From: Larus michahellis
Lineage: Eukaryota > Chordata > Aves > Charadriiformes > Laridae
DNA length: 64,000 nt
Assembly: GCF_964199755.1 (NCBI RefSeq)
Contig: NC_133896.1
Location: forward strand, 88,396,215-88,460,214
Direction: 5' to 3'
Shown: piece by piece, positions 48,917 through 59,870 of the stretch
Layout of the letters: each line of letters opens with the position of its first letter
Position numbering within the stretch: the first letter of the stretch is position 1
The notes under the pieces: model-generated
Told to the model about the DNA's origin: nothing
Databases searched by the model: none
The model's input: only the letters and a program-made list of their open reading frames with translations
Program-made: the position numbers and the translations under genes

Positions 48917-48985
48917 TCCTTCATGAAGCCACACAGCAATGCATGAAGGAGGCCCTTCCACCATCCCTGCAGTAGGATGGTGGAA
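48917..48985. other. Two adjacent perfect inverted repeats (hairpins)
   Basis: The first hairpin has arms TCCTTCATG (48917-48925) and CATGAAGGA (48942-48950), with a 16-base loop. The second has arms TTCCACCATCC (48956-48966) and GGATGGTGGAA (48975-48985), with an 8-base loop. They are five bases apart. The function is unknown. Confidence 0.8.
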
Positions 48986-49674
48986 AGGAATGTTATAAGC
49001 TAAGGATGAAATTATGATTGTAACAACATCAAGGTTTTCCTGGCTCCCAGCAGATACTTCACTTACTGAAGGCTCGTGTGACACAGCAAAGTGGGTGCTA
49101 CGTGGGGTTTTTTTAGGGCAGATCGTCAGGGGTGCTTTGCACATGGTGGCTATGGCATATCAGCCTTTCACACTGGAGAGACTTCTTCCAAACTTTTGCC
49201 TTCTAGGAGGTAAAAACTGTATCATAATTTTTACTTCTGTCCCTGCCAGAGGGCCAGGTGACAATCTGCAGGCATACATGAGTGTGCTACAAGAGTAGCG
49301 GTAGAATTTGACCCTCTTTTTTCCTCTGCAGGGATGACGGGCATGGAGTGAGATGGTGCCTTTCCCCATATTACAGCCGCATCTTTTATACGAGCCCTAT
49401 TTTACTGCATTTTCAAAGAGAATGTCAGAGGGATTACATAACAAGAGGACAGATGGTAAAACTTCCAGGAATAGAGCGGCAACGCATGTAATTAGGTGTT
49501 TCTGGATTTAGGGTGAACCGTCCACATGCAAACTGAAAATTGGAAGTAAGCGCAAATGGCAGCAAGAACTTGACCGGATCCTAGTGCAGGCAGGCGGGCT
49601 TCGATGTCCTAATGGCAGTGGGTGTTACTGAGAGGAGCTTCTGCCCACAGTATTTAAAATGTAATTAATTTGTT

Positions 49675-49712
49675 TTATAATGGAATTTATAATGGAATTT
49701 ATAATGGAATTT
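49675..49712 (+). repeat. 12-bp tandem repeat, three copies
   Basis: The unit TTATAATGGAAT occurs three times exactly (49675-49686, 49687-49698, 49699-49710) plus two bases. Twelve is a multiple of three, so it creates a false MEFI repeat in translation. Confidence 0.95.
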
Positions 49713-52093
49713 AGGAGGGGGCTCTGTAAGAGGGAAGAGACAGGGGGCGTCCATGTTATTAATACCCTAAAACTGAAAAAGCATTTAAATTGCCTTGTTT
49801 CTTTTACCATTCACTGTTCCAGAATAAGGGGAACCACCAAGAGATGTTTGCTTGCCAGAGTCTGTCGGACAGCCTGAATCCTCAGCCGCGAGGTGCCTTT
49901 CAGAGGCTGTCCTAGTTCTTCCATTCAGCCAGAAATTCCCATATGGCCCATAAAATTTATACAGTCTCTCAACCTGTGCACTGGTGGCACATTACATTTT
50001 CATGAGACTAGAATTGCGAACAGCCACCGTTAGTTGCAATATTAAAGCTCTAAATTCTGTGAAATCTTAGGTACATTTCTGACCATACCGAGTACAAGCT
50101 TACAAACCCTATTCAAAATGTATTTGCGATGCTGTGAGACCTACAGGCTCCGTAGGCGTAGCCAGAAGAGACGTGTATGTAGATAGTTGCCAAATAACTA
50201 GTGTTTGGCTGCATACTGAAAAACTGGAAGTGGTCTTCTGCCAAAGATGATTTGGAAGCCAACCGATCAATAAATGGTGCTCAGGTAAACACTTGTACCT
50301 AGTCATTTGTTCCCTTCAAACGGTGACAATAAGGAACGTTCTAATAATTACTCAATGTCATAGCCTCCAGGAAAGAGAACAATGGGCTGAGTTCATCCCT
50401 GGTGTAACCGCAGTTAAATTTGCCTTTTGCAGTTATTTAAAATGTCTTTTAGGGAACAGCAAATTGGGTCTGGCATTGCATTTGTTCAAAGACTATGTGT
50501 GAGTAAGCCTTTATTTCTATCTGTCCTCTAAAGCCTCCTGAAAAATTGGCATGCAGTATCAGGGGTGTTAAATCATTAAATGTATTTCTAAACACATTAC
50601 ATCTATTTCTATAAACTTTCCCCAATTCCTGTTTGTTTGTTTTTAATTTGAGTCCAAATGGAGATCCGGAATTTAATTTCTGGGTCTCTGTTTCTTTCAG
50701 CAAATAATGATACTGAACTGATGCTGGGAAACAAGTTGCAGTTTTATCAAAGCAATTTTGCCTGCATCTAAACCCATGTTAACTAGAGCTTTGAAAAACA
50801 CTTCTGGCAGGTCATTTACCTGTAGTCTGTGAGAATTTTGTTCAAAAATATGTTGCGGTTGGTTCCCTTGTTTGTTAGCCAAAATTGTTTGACTTGTTTT
50901 TTCAAATTCATGACAAATCAAGGGTCACTTGAAAGTCACTTGTTTCAATGGCATCTTTGATTGCTTTCTGTGATGTGTATTAAGAAGCCCAGGTCAGTGT
51001 TGCATTATTTTTGCTCTCTTAGCGGACTACTGAAACTTTTATTGTAAAGTGGAAGAAAATGAGATTTCAAGGAAACAAAATGAATCCTGATTTCAACATG
51101 TGTTCCTAAAGTACTTCTGATATTTTTCACAACTTGCTGGAAATAAACACCACTGGTACAATCAGTCCTGGAGTATGAGAGAAAGAAAAGGAAATTCAAA
51201 GTCTTCATCCAAACTTGTATAAATATAAATTCAATCCGATGTCACTTAGTGCTTGATAATCCTTGTCCAGGGTAAGATAAGACCAGTGGGCCTTCAGTCT
51301 TTTGATTTTATTAACATACCATATTCAAGACCTATTTCTTGCCTTTAATCACCTAAAAGTATTATGAAGACTATGTTATAACACCTTGTTACCTGCTTCT
51401 GCAGGTACTGAAAAAAATATAAAAGGAATATGAAGCTGGACAAATATATTTATTCTAAAAATCAGGATTTTTACATGGCCAATCCACCTAGGGAAGGATG
51501 AACTTTTAAATACACAACAGAGAGCAATTTGTTTGCAGATCAATACAATACCCAGCGATGACAGTGGTAGTCTTTGCATTGATTTCAATATTCAGTGAGT
51601 TCAGTCCTCTGAGAAACACTTTTTTAACTCATAAAGGTGTCCTCCTGACACGTCTTCCCTGGACAGATATAGCTATCCAAACTTGGGATGGTACTGAAAT
51701 TCTGCTGATGGTTTTGGGGATTTTGCGTTTTTGTTTTTGTTTCATCCTTGACGCACTTCTGGGTGTTATTTTATCCCTCATTGATAAACTCATTTACTTA
51801 AAAAAAAATTAACCTTTTTTTTGAGACTCTAGCTTTTAGATTATTATCATATGCATAAAGACAAGAGTTGGTCTGACAAGAGAGTCCAGTATATCACTGA
51901 AGATATGCTGGAAAAGGATTTAAAGACAATAAAGTACTGAGCTCAGTGAGGCCATAAATAACTACATCTTGAGTTTACTGAAAAGGGAGATGTTTTCTGT
52001 AATCACAGATAGAGAGAACGATTTGGTCACATTCACTTTTTTTGTTAACAAGCTCTCTACAGAATGGAAATGAAAATTGACATCAGTAGGAAA

Positions 52094-52140
52094 AAAACAT
52101 TTTTCTAGAAAGCTTTTCTAAAACATTTTTCTAGAAAGCT
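52094..52140 (+). repeat. Short direct duplication
   Basis: A 21-base segment beginning AAAACATTTTTCTAGAAAG occurs at 52094-52114 and again at 52120-52140, separated by five bases. Confidence 0.9.
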
Positions 52141-53600
52141 CGAACATTTCTGATGTTCAAATGCAGTGTCAAATGTTGATTTCCATTGCATACTTTATAA
52201 AACATTTTAAATAAGTATTACAATCTGACAAAGCCACCTCTTTAAATCAAGCAAGACATTTTCTGCTACTAGGATAATGTCTTTTAAGCGCCCTGTTAGA
52301 AATCTTAGGATGTTGTTTAATAGTCTTTAAAGGAGCAAGCCTTCAGTACTGACCCTCCATGACTCCGATCAACACCCTTATGCCTTCTCCCTTGGTGCAC
52401 CAAAAACGACCCACGTATCCATCAGTTTGGTCATTCTGTTGTACCAGACCGAAACCTGTGAGAAGTAGATTTTTATGTATCTCTGTATTAACAGTTTCTG
52501 CCATGGCGTAGTTAAATATCCTGGCCGGCTATGGGCAAAGATACTCAACTTGTGATTTTGTGAGAACAGAAGTCAGGCTTCTGTCATTTTTTGGTGCTCC
52601 AACATTCTCTGCAAAGCCCAAAGAGGGACAGGAGTGAGCCATGTGGGAGACCTCGCACCTACAGCTCCACCTGTTCATGCTGAATTGGATCAGGATGAGA
52701 AAAGTACTTGCTTCTCTTTGGACAAAAAAAAAAGCTGAAGGCCAGTCTATTTCTCTCCTTCACATGTTGGTGCCATAGGGTAGATGAGAACACTGAGCAC
52801 TTCTCACGGGGGAAATCAAGAAGGACCATGTGTGTGCACGCTGCGGGCTGGGGAGTATGCCGGGAGCAAGGAGACATGAAAGCACATGGACAGCCTGAAC
52901 TTCCTCTAATGGGCAAAAGAAACCTGCGCACTTAGAGTATCTCCACACAGAAGTTGTTTTGGTTTTGATGTATTGATTTATTTAATATTTATTTATATTT
53001 AAATAGTTTCCGACTCCTCAAACAAGGCTTATTCCTTAGGGTATGACAGTAGTAACTGCCAGAAGACATGGTGGTGACGGTGTAACTCTATCTGTAGTAG
53101 GGACAGTAGCCTGGTAATTACATTGGTGGAAGCACTCTTCCGATTGAAATACTTAAGCCAGTACAAAATTGGTGTGTGTTGGTACAACTTAGTTGGTTCC
53201 GTTTTAACAGCTGGATAAGGGAAAGCCAGGGGCAAAGCTTCACTCTAACTGCTCCTCAGGCTGCAATTGTTGTCACATTCCCCAGCAGCTGTAGCACGCA
53301 GCAAGGGCAGCAGCGGAGGGACGGGGTGCTGGGGATCAGGTGTGCCCAGCAGAGGGAAAAGTGGTTCCACACGGGGCTGACAGAGCTTTCTCCATCTGAG
53401 TAGCATCACCTTCCTGGGAAGAAGAACTCAAAACTAAGAGGCAGAAGGCATCAAGATGCCAACTGCTGTTCCTCTCATGAAGTTTCAGTAGATGGAAATG
53501 AGCAATGATTTGACAGGATTCCAATCAAGAATGGTGGACAGAAAAAGAATCTCACCCTTTTATCCAGTCCCCGTAATAGAATCAAATAGCCATATGAGGG

Positions 53601-53675
53601 TACATATACATATATATATATATACACACACACACACATACACACGTATGCCTATATCTTTATGTGTGTGTGTGT
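53601..53675 (+). repeat. Compound microsatellite (TA)n(CA)n ... (TG)n
   Basis: An alternating TA block passes into a CA block (to about 53645). After about 20 bases a TG block follows (about 53664-53675). The CA and TG blocks are complementary and could pair as a hairpin. Confidence 0.92.
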
Positions 53676-54021
53676 TTACCAGTATAATTTTTCAATTGCT
53701 TATGGTTTACCAGACATGCTGTAATGCTTCACAAGTTACTGTTATGGTGTACCTCATAAAAAAAAGTGTAGCCAATTTTTAAAGTGTGTTATTACCCTAT
53801 ATATTATAGGGGCTTCTGTGGAGCAACGACCCTCTATTGCATACATATGTGTTCCAGTAACTTAAGAAACTGGATTACTTACCGAATGGAATATATCTAC
53901 ATAAATGTGTAAGATTTTTGCTACTAGTCTTTCTGCATGTTGGATGAATTGCTAAAACATGAAATGTAAAAGACAAGGTGGGATAAAACGGAAGTCTGCA
54001 TGTACACTCCGCTTTTAAATG

Positions 54022-54080
54022 TATAGTATATGCTAAAATAAATACTATGAAATATAGTATAGGCTAAAATACTATGAAAT
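54022..54080 (+). repeat. Imperfect tandem duplication of about 30 bp
   Basis: TATAGTATATGCTAAAATA...ACTATGAAAT is followed directly by TATAGTATAGGCTAAAATACT ending in the same ACTATGAAAT. The second copy has one substitution and lacks AATA. Confidence 0.85.
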
Positions 54081-55682
54081 CTCTTTGAAGTCTGTAATTA
54101 TTGTGCAACCATTAGTTTCAAATACCGATCCTTTTGATAGGATAGGATTGACTAACTCTTGATGGCGTCACTGACGCTTGAGGTATCTCTGTATACTTTC
54201 TCCACTTGAAAGCACTATGTACCTGCGTCCCATTCTGTGGCACCGTGGCGGGCTCCTCCTAAAAAGAAAATGGGTGTCTCTTAAAAGAAGAAGTCACTGT
54301 TGTGGAACAACTACAAAATCAATTTCTGAGAATTAAGAAGCATATCAAAAACCACGTAGCCCTTGGCTTATATTGTTCAGCGCGGTCTTACATTCTTCCG
54401 AGCAGTTCAGAAGGGAGCCATTTCCTCCGTGTTTTCTAAGTCGGAGCCCCTAAAGATTGGGTAATGGATGAGAATAAAAACATTTTGATGATAAGAGGTT
54501 TACAATGGTATCATTGTCAGATCTGTACCTCGAGGGCTCTACTGGGGGCCATTGTCATGCCTGTTTCCTTTCTGCTAACTGTGGGTCCTGGTTCTCACTG
54601 AGATATAGCGAGAGATCAGCGTAGCTACCCAAGAGCTAGCAGTGGCTCATCTTTCTTGTCAGCCTCCCTGTACTCACTGTGACAAAGTGAAAGGCTTTGG
54701 AAAAACCAGACTCATTCAGTGTAATTGAACTAAATGGATAATAGGACACTTATTAGAGCATTAAACAGAAGAATACTCTTTGCCGGCTGTTGCAAAGACT
54801 ACAGCTCTTTGTCATTTTATAATAGACATTCACTTAGGAGTCTATTCTTTTTTGTGTGCATTGGGATTTTTAAGATATCCAACTCCCATCAATATTAATG
54901 GGAGTTGTGCAAGTAAACCCTGGGAATTCAGACAAATAAGAAATGAGACCTTTGTGTTTCTAGGAAAAATGTGACCAAAAGCCTAGAATAACTCAGAGTC
55001 TGTAATTGTTTGTTTCTATTACAGGACTATCTTGGAGGCAAAAAAGAGCTCAAATAATAAATAAAAGCCAACCACATACGTACAAATTCTACGGCCCTAA
55101 CTTAGCCTAGGTGGTAACTTGCCCTTCAGACAATGTAAGCCTGTCCAGTTATCTCAGCTTTTCATGGAGTAAGAGGGAACTCAGAATAAAGCGGTCTAGC
55201 ACAGTACGAAGTCTGAAGCCTTCATATACATTTCTTATCCTCTTGCTCGACTGACATCAGTCAGAAAGATACTTTCCAACGTGAGGAATCAGGTGTGAGT
55301 TTTTATCCAATGTTATGATTCGAAAATACTGGCCACGCTGGTAATTTCGCCTTTACAGTTCAGCTCTGCATAGATCCAATAATACTCAATTTACAGGTTA
55401 CTGGTGTCTTTTATCCTCAAAACACTTTGCAAATGTTTAACCAGATTCTCTTGCCATTTAATCAATGCATCGGCATAACCCAGAGCTAGGTGTGAAACCA
55501 TTAGAGTTCACAGCACTTGTACATTAGGTAAAAGCAGAAAGAGGTGATTACTCATTAGTATTTATCTTACAGAGAATGTATTTCAGCTGGACACTGCTGT
55601 TAATGTAGAAACTTACATAAGACCCACCTCGCAGTAAAAGAATCCCAGCTTCTAGTGTTTTTTTCATCCTGCTGTTTCTCTT

Positions 55683-55930
55683 GTTTTACAGTTGGAGAAA
55701 CTGAGGGAGGAATATAGCGGTAAATGAGAATCATAGAATGGTTTGGGTTGGAAGGGACCTTAAAGATCATCTTGTTCCAACCCCCCTGCCACAGGCAGGG
55801 ACACCCTCCACTAGACCAGGCTGCTCAAAGCCCCATCCAGCCTGGCCTTGAACACCTCCTGGACTTGCTGTAGTCCAGAAAACGAGTGGAAGTCAGGAGC
55901 AGAATTAACCTTGGGTTACCACTGCTGCCC
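55683..55930 (-). mobile_element. Ancient MIR/CORE-like SINE split by a CR1 insertion
   Basis: The sequence TTTTACAGTTGGAGAAACTG at about 55685-55704 and the text AGTGGAAGTCAGGAGCAGAA after 55880 fit the antisense of old tetrapod MIR-type SINEs (pattern TTTTACAGATGGGGAAACTGAGG ... AGTGGCAGAG). The CR1 at 55730-55863 lies between them. The match is by memory and diverged. Confidence 0.4.
55730..55863 (-). mobile_element. CR1 LINE 3' end fragment, minus orientation
   Basis: The sequence reads ATCATAGAATGGTTTGGGTT, GGAAGGGACCTTAAAGATCAT and GCTCAAAGCCCCATCCAGCC, which is the reverse complement of the CR1 3' end seen at 8.9-9.1 kb and 17.5 kb. It is the only minus-strand CR1 in the window. Confidence 0.93.
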
Positions 55931-57699
55931 TTCACTAAAGCATCTCTCAGAGTAACTTGTTTCTTGTGAACCCAGCTGGCAATTAAAATGAAAGTATTGG
56001 AGTGAAAAAGGAACTGGAGAAAAAAGACAGGTAATGCAGTTCTACATTCCTTTTTTATTAATACATGGAAAACCAGAGAGATTTGCCTGGTATAGAGTGC
56101 AGCCTGACTCTGTTTTATCTCCTCACTTAGTTGCCGCAGTAGCTGAAGAAATGTCCTATTTGTCCCTCGTGGTTCCCTTATTAAGTTGATGTAGTGCTTT
56201 GTGCATTCGCTTCACACTTACAAAAGAGTAAGAACTTTTCCCCCAAGGTATTTTACGGAACGGAGGAGTACACACCCACTCACAGCTGCAGTGAAACTTC
56301 AGTCCTTTGGGGGTCACCTGTGGCTGTGATGATGGTAAGAACAAAACCAGGTTTCTTTAGGCAGTGAGTTAGTTTTTCTATTAGTTGTTTACACCTGTCT
56401 CAAATAAGCAAGCCCTGCTTTTGGAAAAATAGATTGCTTGGGGAACCAGCTAAATATGTACTTAATAGGCCCAATTCCCATCTCATTTACCTTTATGGAA
56501 TCAGAAACAAACTCATCTAATGCAGAACAGAATTACACCAAAGTAGAACCAACCTGATAGGAGAAATCAGCACATTACTTTTGGGGATCCTCTATTATGT
56601 TTCCTTAAAGATAGGAGGTTGCCTAATAAAACTGCTACTATGTAACTGAAAATTGTGCTTTAGGAAGACTTTCAGCGAGGCGGCTGTTCCTTTTGATTTA
56701 CCGGGAATTTGTACCGAGGTCTTTCAAATGCCTGAAATAACCCTCTCTCTTTATTTTTTTCCTAATTGGGAACATTTCGGTTGCCTTCCACTAGATGGCT
56801 ACACGGAAAGCAGTTTTGCAGGGAGCAGAGGCAGGCAGCCCTCAACGTCTGCGGGAAACTTACTTGGTTTTCTTTTTTCTTTTTCTTTTTCAGACTCTGA
56901 CTATGTGATGCGGCTGAGCTTCCCAAGCCAAAACAGTCCTGTTCCCTGGGGGCTGGAGAAAGGCTCCACTGCCTTGGAGGAGCCTGCAAGCAAATCAAAC
57001 AAGATGGTCCGTTTGACCCTGGTTTCATTCAGTGCTGCTCCGCGTGTCAAGGCCACGCTCAAACTGTACGTCCCCACCAGCAGATTGAAGGAATATCCAG
57101 AGCATTGGGCACAGCAGAGCTTAACGCTGGCCCCTGTTACGTGGCAGATACAAAACCAGGTGTAGCCTTGCACAGGTTATGCTATGCGGGGAATTTGGCC
57201 ATGGCGCTACAGCAATTCATCCTGTGCCCAACTTTATCACCTGCAGTGCCACTGTGGTCCAGAGCAGGTGTGGGCACACGGTCTTCGTTTTCCCCAAATT
57301 AGCCAGAGCACCTTATTCCAGCTTTCCACCAGCTGTGGGAAGACAGAGAGTACCTGCTCGAGTATAAAAACCTGCTAGGACCACCCTCTCTTGTTATTAC
57401 TCTCTGAACTTATTTAAGTCGGGAGAGTGAACTCATATTAGGTCACTGATTTGAGTTATGTGGCACTTGTGTTTTGGATTTTAGGGTAGAAGCACAAAGC
57501 TATTGCCTTGATGGATTTTTCTAGAGCCAACTTATCTCTAAGGGCATGAGTATTAGATGGTTTTAACTGCAACCAGTGAGATACAGCAGGTAAGATTTCT
57601 TTTAGCCAACAGCGGTGCACGGGAAACTTCTAACTGTAACAACTCGTTGGGTTTTTTCTTTACTGAGCCTTTCCTAACTGGTCTGCAGCTCATGGAGGA
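55931..57699. other. Intergenic stretch with one candidate exon
   Basis: No known gene. The segment 56894-57159 is open in one frame and is flanked by a good acceptor (pyrimidine tract ending TTTTTCAG at 56893) and a CAG/GTG donor at 57159/57160. I do not recognise its translation (see findings). Confidence 0.45.
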
Positions 57700-57802
57700 A
57701 GTATCATTATTTGCACTTTATAAATTGGGAAATAGAAGCATTCCCTAGTGAGGTGACTTCCTCAAAGCCTTTCAGCCTGTCTGTGGCAGATATGGGAATA
57801 AC
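57700..57802 (-). mobile_element. Ancient MIR/CORE-like SINE remnant
   Basis: The plus strand reads TATCATTATTTGCACTTTAT, then AAATTGGGAAATAGAAGCA, GTGAGGTGACTTCCTCAAAG and TCTGTGGCAGATATGGGAAT. This matches, in order, the antisense layout of MIR-type SINEs (cattattcccattttac, gatggggaaactgagg, gaggttaagtgacttg, agtggcagagctgggaat). It is diverged but co-linear over about 100 bases. Confidence 0.55.
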
Positions 57803-59714
57803 GGGTAAAAATACTATGAATCTCAAAAGAGATGGGGAAGTGGGGAGACCAAGCTGCAATGTCCTGGGGGTTTTGGTTTGGGAGTTGGCTGGAAGTAACG
57901 TAGCTAATGTTACTGGAAAAGCCCCTCCTGACTTCTTTACTGGCTTTACTTGTGTAGCTGAGGATGCAAACATCCTAGAAAAAGATTATTTTTTTTTTTT
58001 CTTTTAAAGCCCTATTTGTACCTAAGCATCATGTTGAATCTGGAATTTACTCTCCAAGTAGCTAAAGATGCAAATAGTAACCCAAAAAGAAATTAATCTA
58101 GAGCAATCAATGCTGTATTGTAAGCAAAAAACACTGTGAAAGAATGGAAAAATCCTGCTTAATCTTTATGACCCACTCTTTCTACGTTTCATGTAATACT
58201 TTAAATCTAGATAATCAGATGTAAGTCCATAAATGAAAGTTATACTCACATATCAGTCTTAATTATGACTTATGTTAACCAAGGTTTGGCCATATCACAG
58301 GGCATGACTCTTCTTTGCTTATTGCCCTTTCTAGCTGCAACAACACAGCTGAAATACTCCTCACAACCCCACTTTTTGGTGGGTTTTGTGAATTTATTCC
58401 TCCCCCCCAATGTATCTTTCTACTCTGCGCTTTCTGCATCTCTGAATATTACTGTTTCTATTGTGTTTTAAGGTATAAGTCTCAGTCAGGATATAATCCT
58501 CTGTGTTCTTTTACTGTAAATTAGTACAGTATTTTGTGTGGGAACATATGTAGGTGGAGAGATAGAAATAGTCATCTTTAAAGTTCACAAAACGAGTGTA
58601 AGTCAGACTTTTCTGCAGTTTAATTTTAAAATATTTATGAAGGACAACCTGCCGTTTTTCTTGCAGCCTCAATTATGCTGTGTGGGAATATAGTTCTACT
58701 GTGCCAGTGGTTTCTGATATATCCATTGCTTTAATGAAACTCTATTCTGTAGCTTACATACAGCTAGGGAATAAGGGTGAGAACAGAGACCTGCCTCCTG
58801 CATCATCCAATTCTGTGCACTGTATGAAATTCTGTACATGGGAAACTTGTGTTCACAGTTAAGGTAGTTCTTGCACAAATTCTAATTCATGATTATATTT
58901 TGCCAGTGGCTGTGATCTGGCGCAGCCAGCGTGTATCTTGGGGTAGAGAATGGTGGTGCTGTGGTAGGAGGGGGACGAATCTGGATTGGTGCAGGCACAA
59001 GTGACAGAGAGCACCCACACTTCAGCAGCTGTATTTCTCCCCCAGTTTACCAGGACGTCTGAGACTTGCTGCTGCTCCTGCTGTCCTTTCACCTGACACA
59101 CTCTTCTGGCCCACCAGTACAATGTCAGTATCTCAACTGACCATGTTTACCCTGGTTTATCTTCTTGGACTTGTCAACAACCAAAGACTCTGTATGGTCA
59201 ACCTCTGTGTTGCTTCATACCACCTGCCATTTAAAAATATCTTTCATGTAATTCCTAGGGCAGCCTTCTCCCCACCACAAGGATACTTTTTCTTAGAATA
59301 TGAGTTGGCATCTATCTTTAGGAACCAAGTGTGGAAAACAAGAGACAAGTTGTACTTCATGTGAGTTAAACATTATTCCTTGAAATATTGACTTTATGGA
59401 TGGAATATCAGTTTTTACACAGAAGAATTGGATATTAGAATCAACATGTTAACTGTGGCATCTCTAGCATTTTTAAGTGTTAGCCCTAGGGACCTCAGTC
59501 ATAGTTGTGAGGTGCCACATAAACGCACAGGATTAACTCAGTCCCTCTCCTCAAGCCTTTGCCCATCTCACAAAGTTCAACTCCCTTCAACAGCTGTGGG
59601 TTCTCCAGTTCTTGCATTTAGAAGAGAGTTGAGGTTGGAGAAATAAGGCACTAAACAGGAGATGAAAATGAAGGGGCCATAAAGTGAGGGGGTGTCACTG
59701 GAGGATAGAGGGTT
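57803..59714. other. Intergenic stretch, nothing recognised
   Basis: AT-rich sequence with a poly-T run (about 57987-58000). Short open frames only; no known family. Confidence 0.6.
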
Positions 59715-59870
59715 ATAGATCAGGAGACTTGTTTTTCATTCCTAGCTTTCTCAGTGCATCTGTTGCACTGAGAAGTCACTGCAGCTTCTGCAGCTGAGAA
59801 GTGCAACTTTGGAAGTCACTGCACCTCACTTTGCCTCAGCTGCTCCATCTATGTGCCCCCAACTCTTAAG
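59715..59870 (+). mobile_element. Ancient MIR/CORE-like SINE remnant with internal duplication
   Basis: The sense-strand order is AGATCAGGAGACTTG, TTCCTAGCTTTC, GAAGTCACTGCACCTCACTT, TGCCTCAGCTGCTCCATCT. This parallels the MIR-type phrases caggagac, ttcctagctctgc, caagtcacttcacctctctg, tgcctcagtttccccatct. The phrase GAAGTCACTGCA occurs twice (about 59772 and 59811), pointing to an internal duplication. Confidence 0.5.
59748..59774. other. Perfect 11-bp inverted repeat
   Basis: Arms TTCTCAGTGCA (59748-59758) and TGCACTGAGAA (59764-59774) enclose a five-base loop, inside the SINE-like remnant. Confidence 0.85.

Larger units (their letters stand above)
44459..55680. other. Intergenic stretch, no gene recognised
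   Basis: About 11 kb of AT-rich DNA without recognised exons or young transposons. It holds the tandem repeats near 49.7, 52.1 and 54.0 kb, the microsatellite at 53.6 kb and the hairpins near 48.95 kb. Some blocks with mixed composition and E-box or homeobox-like sites (about 48580-48720, 49890-50060) might be regulatory. Confidence 0.55.
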
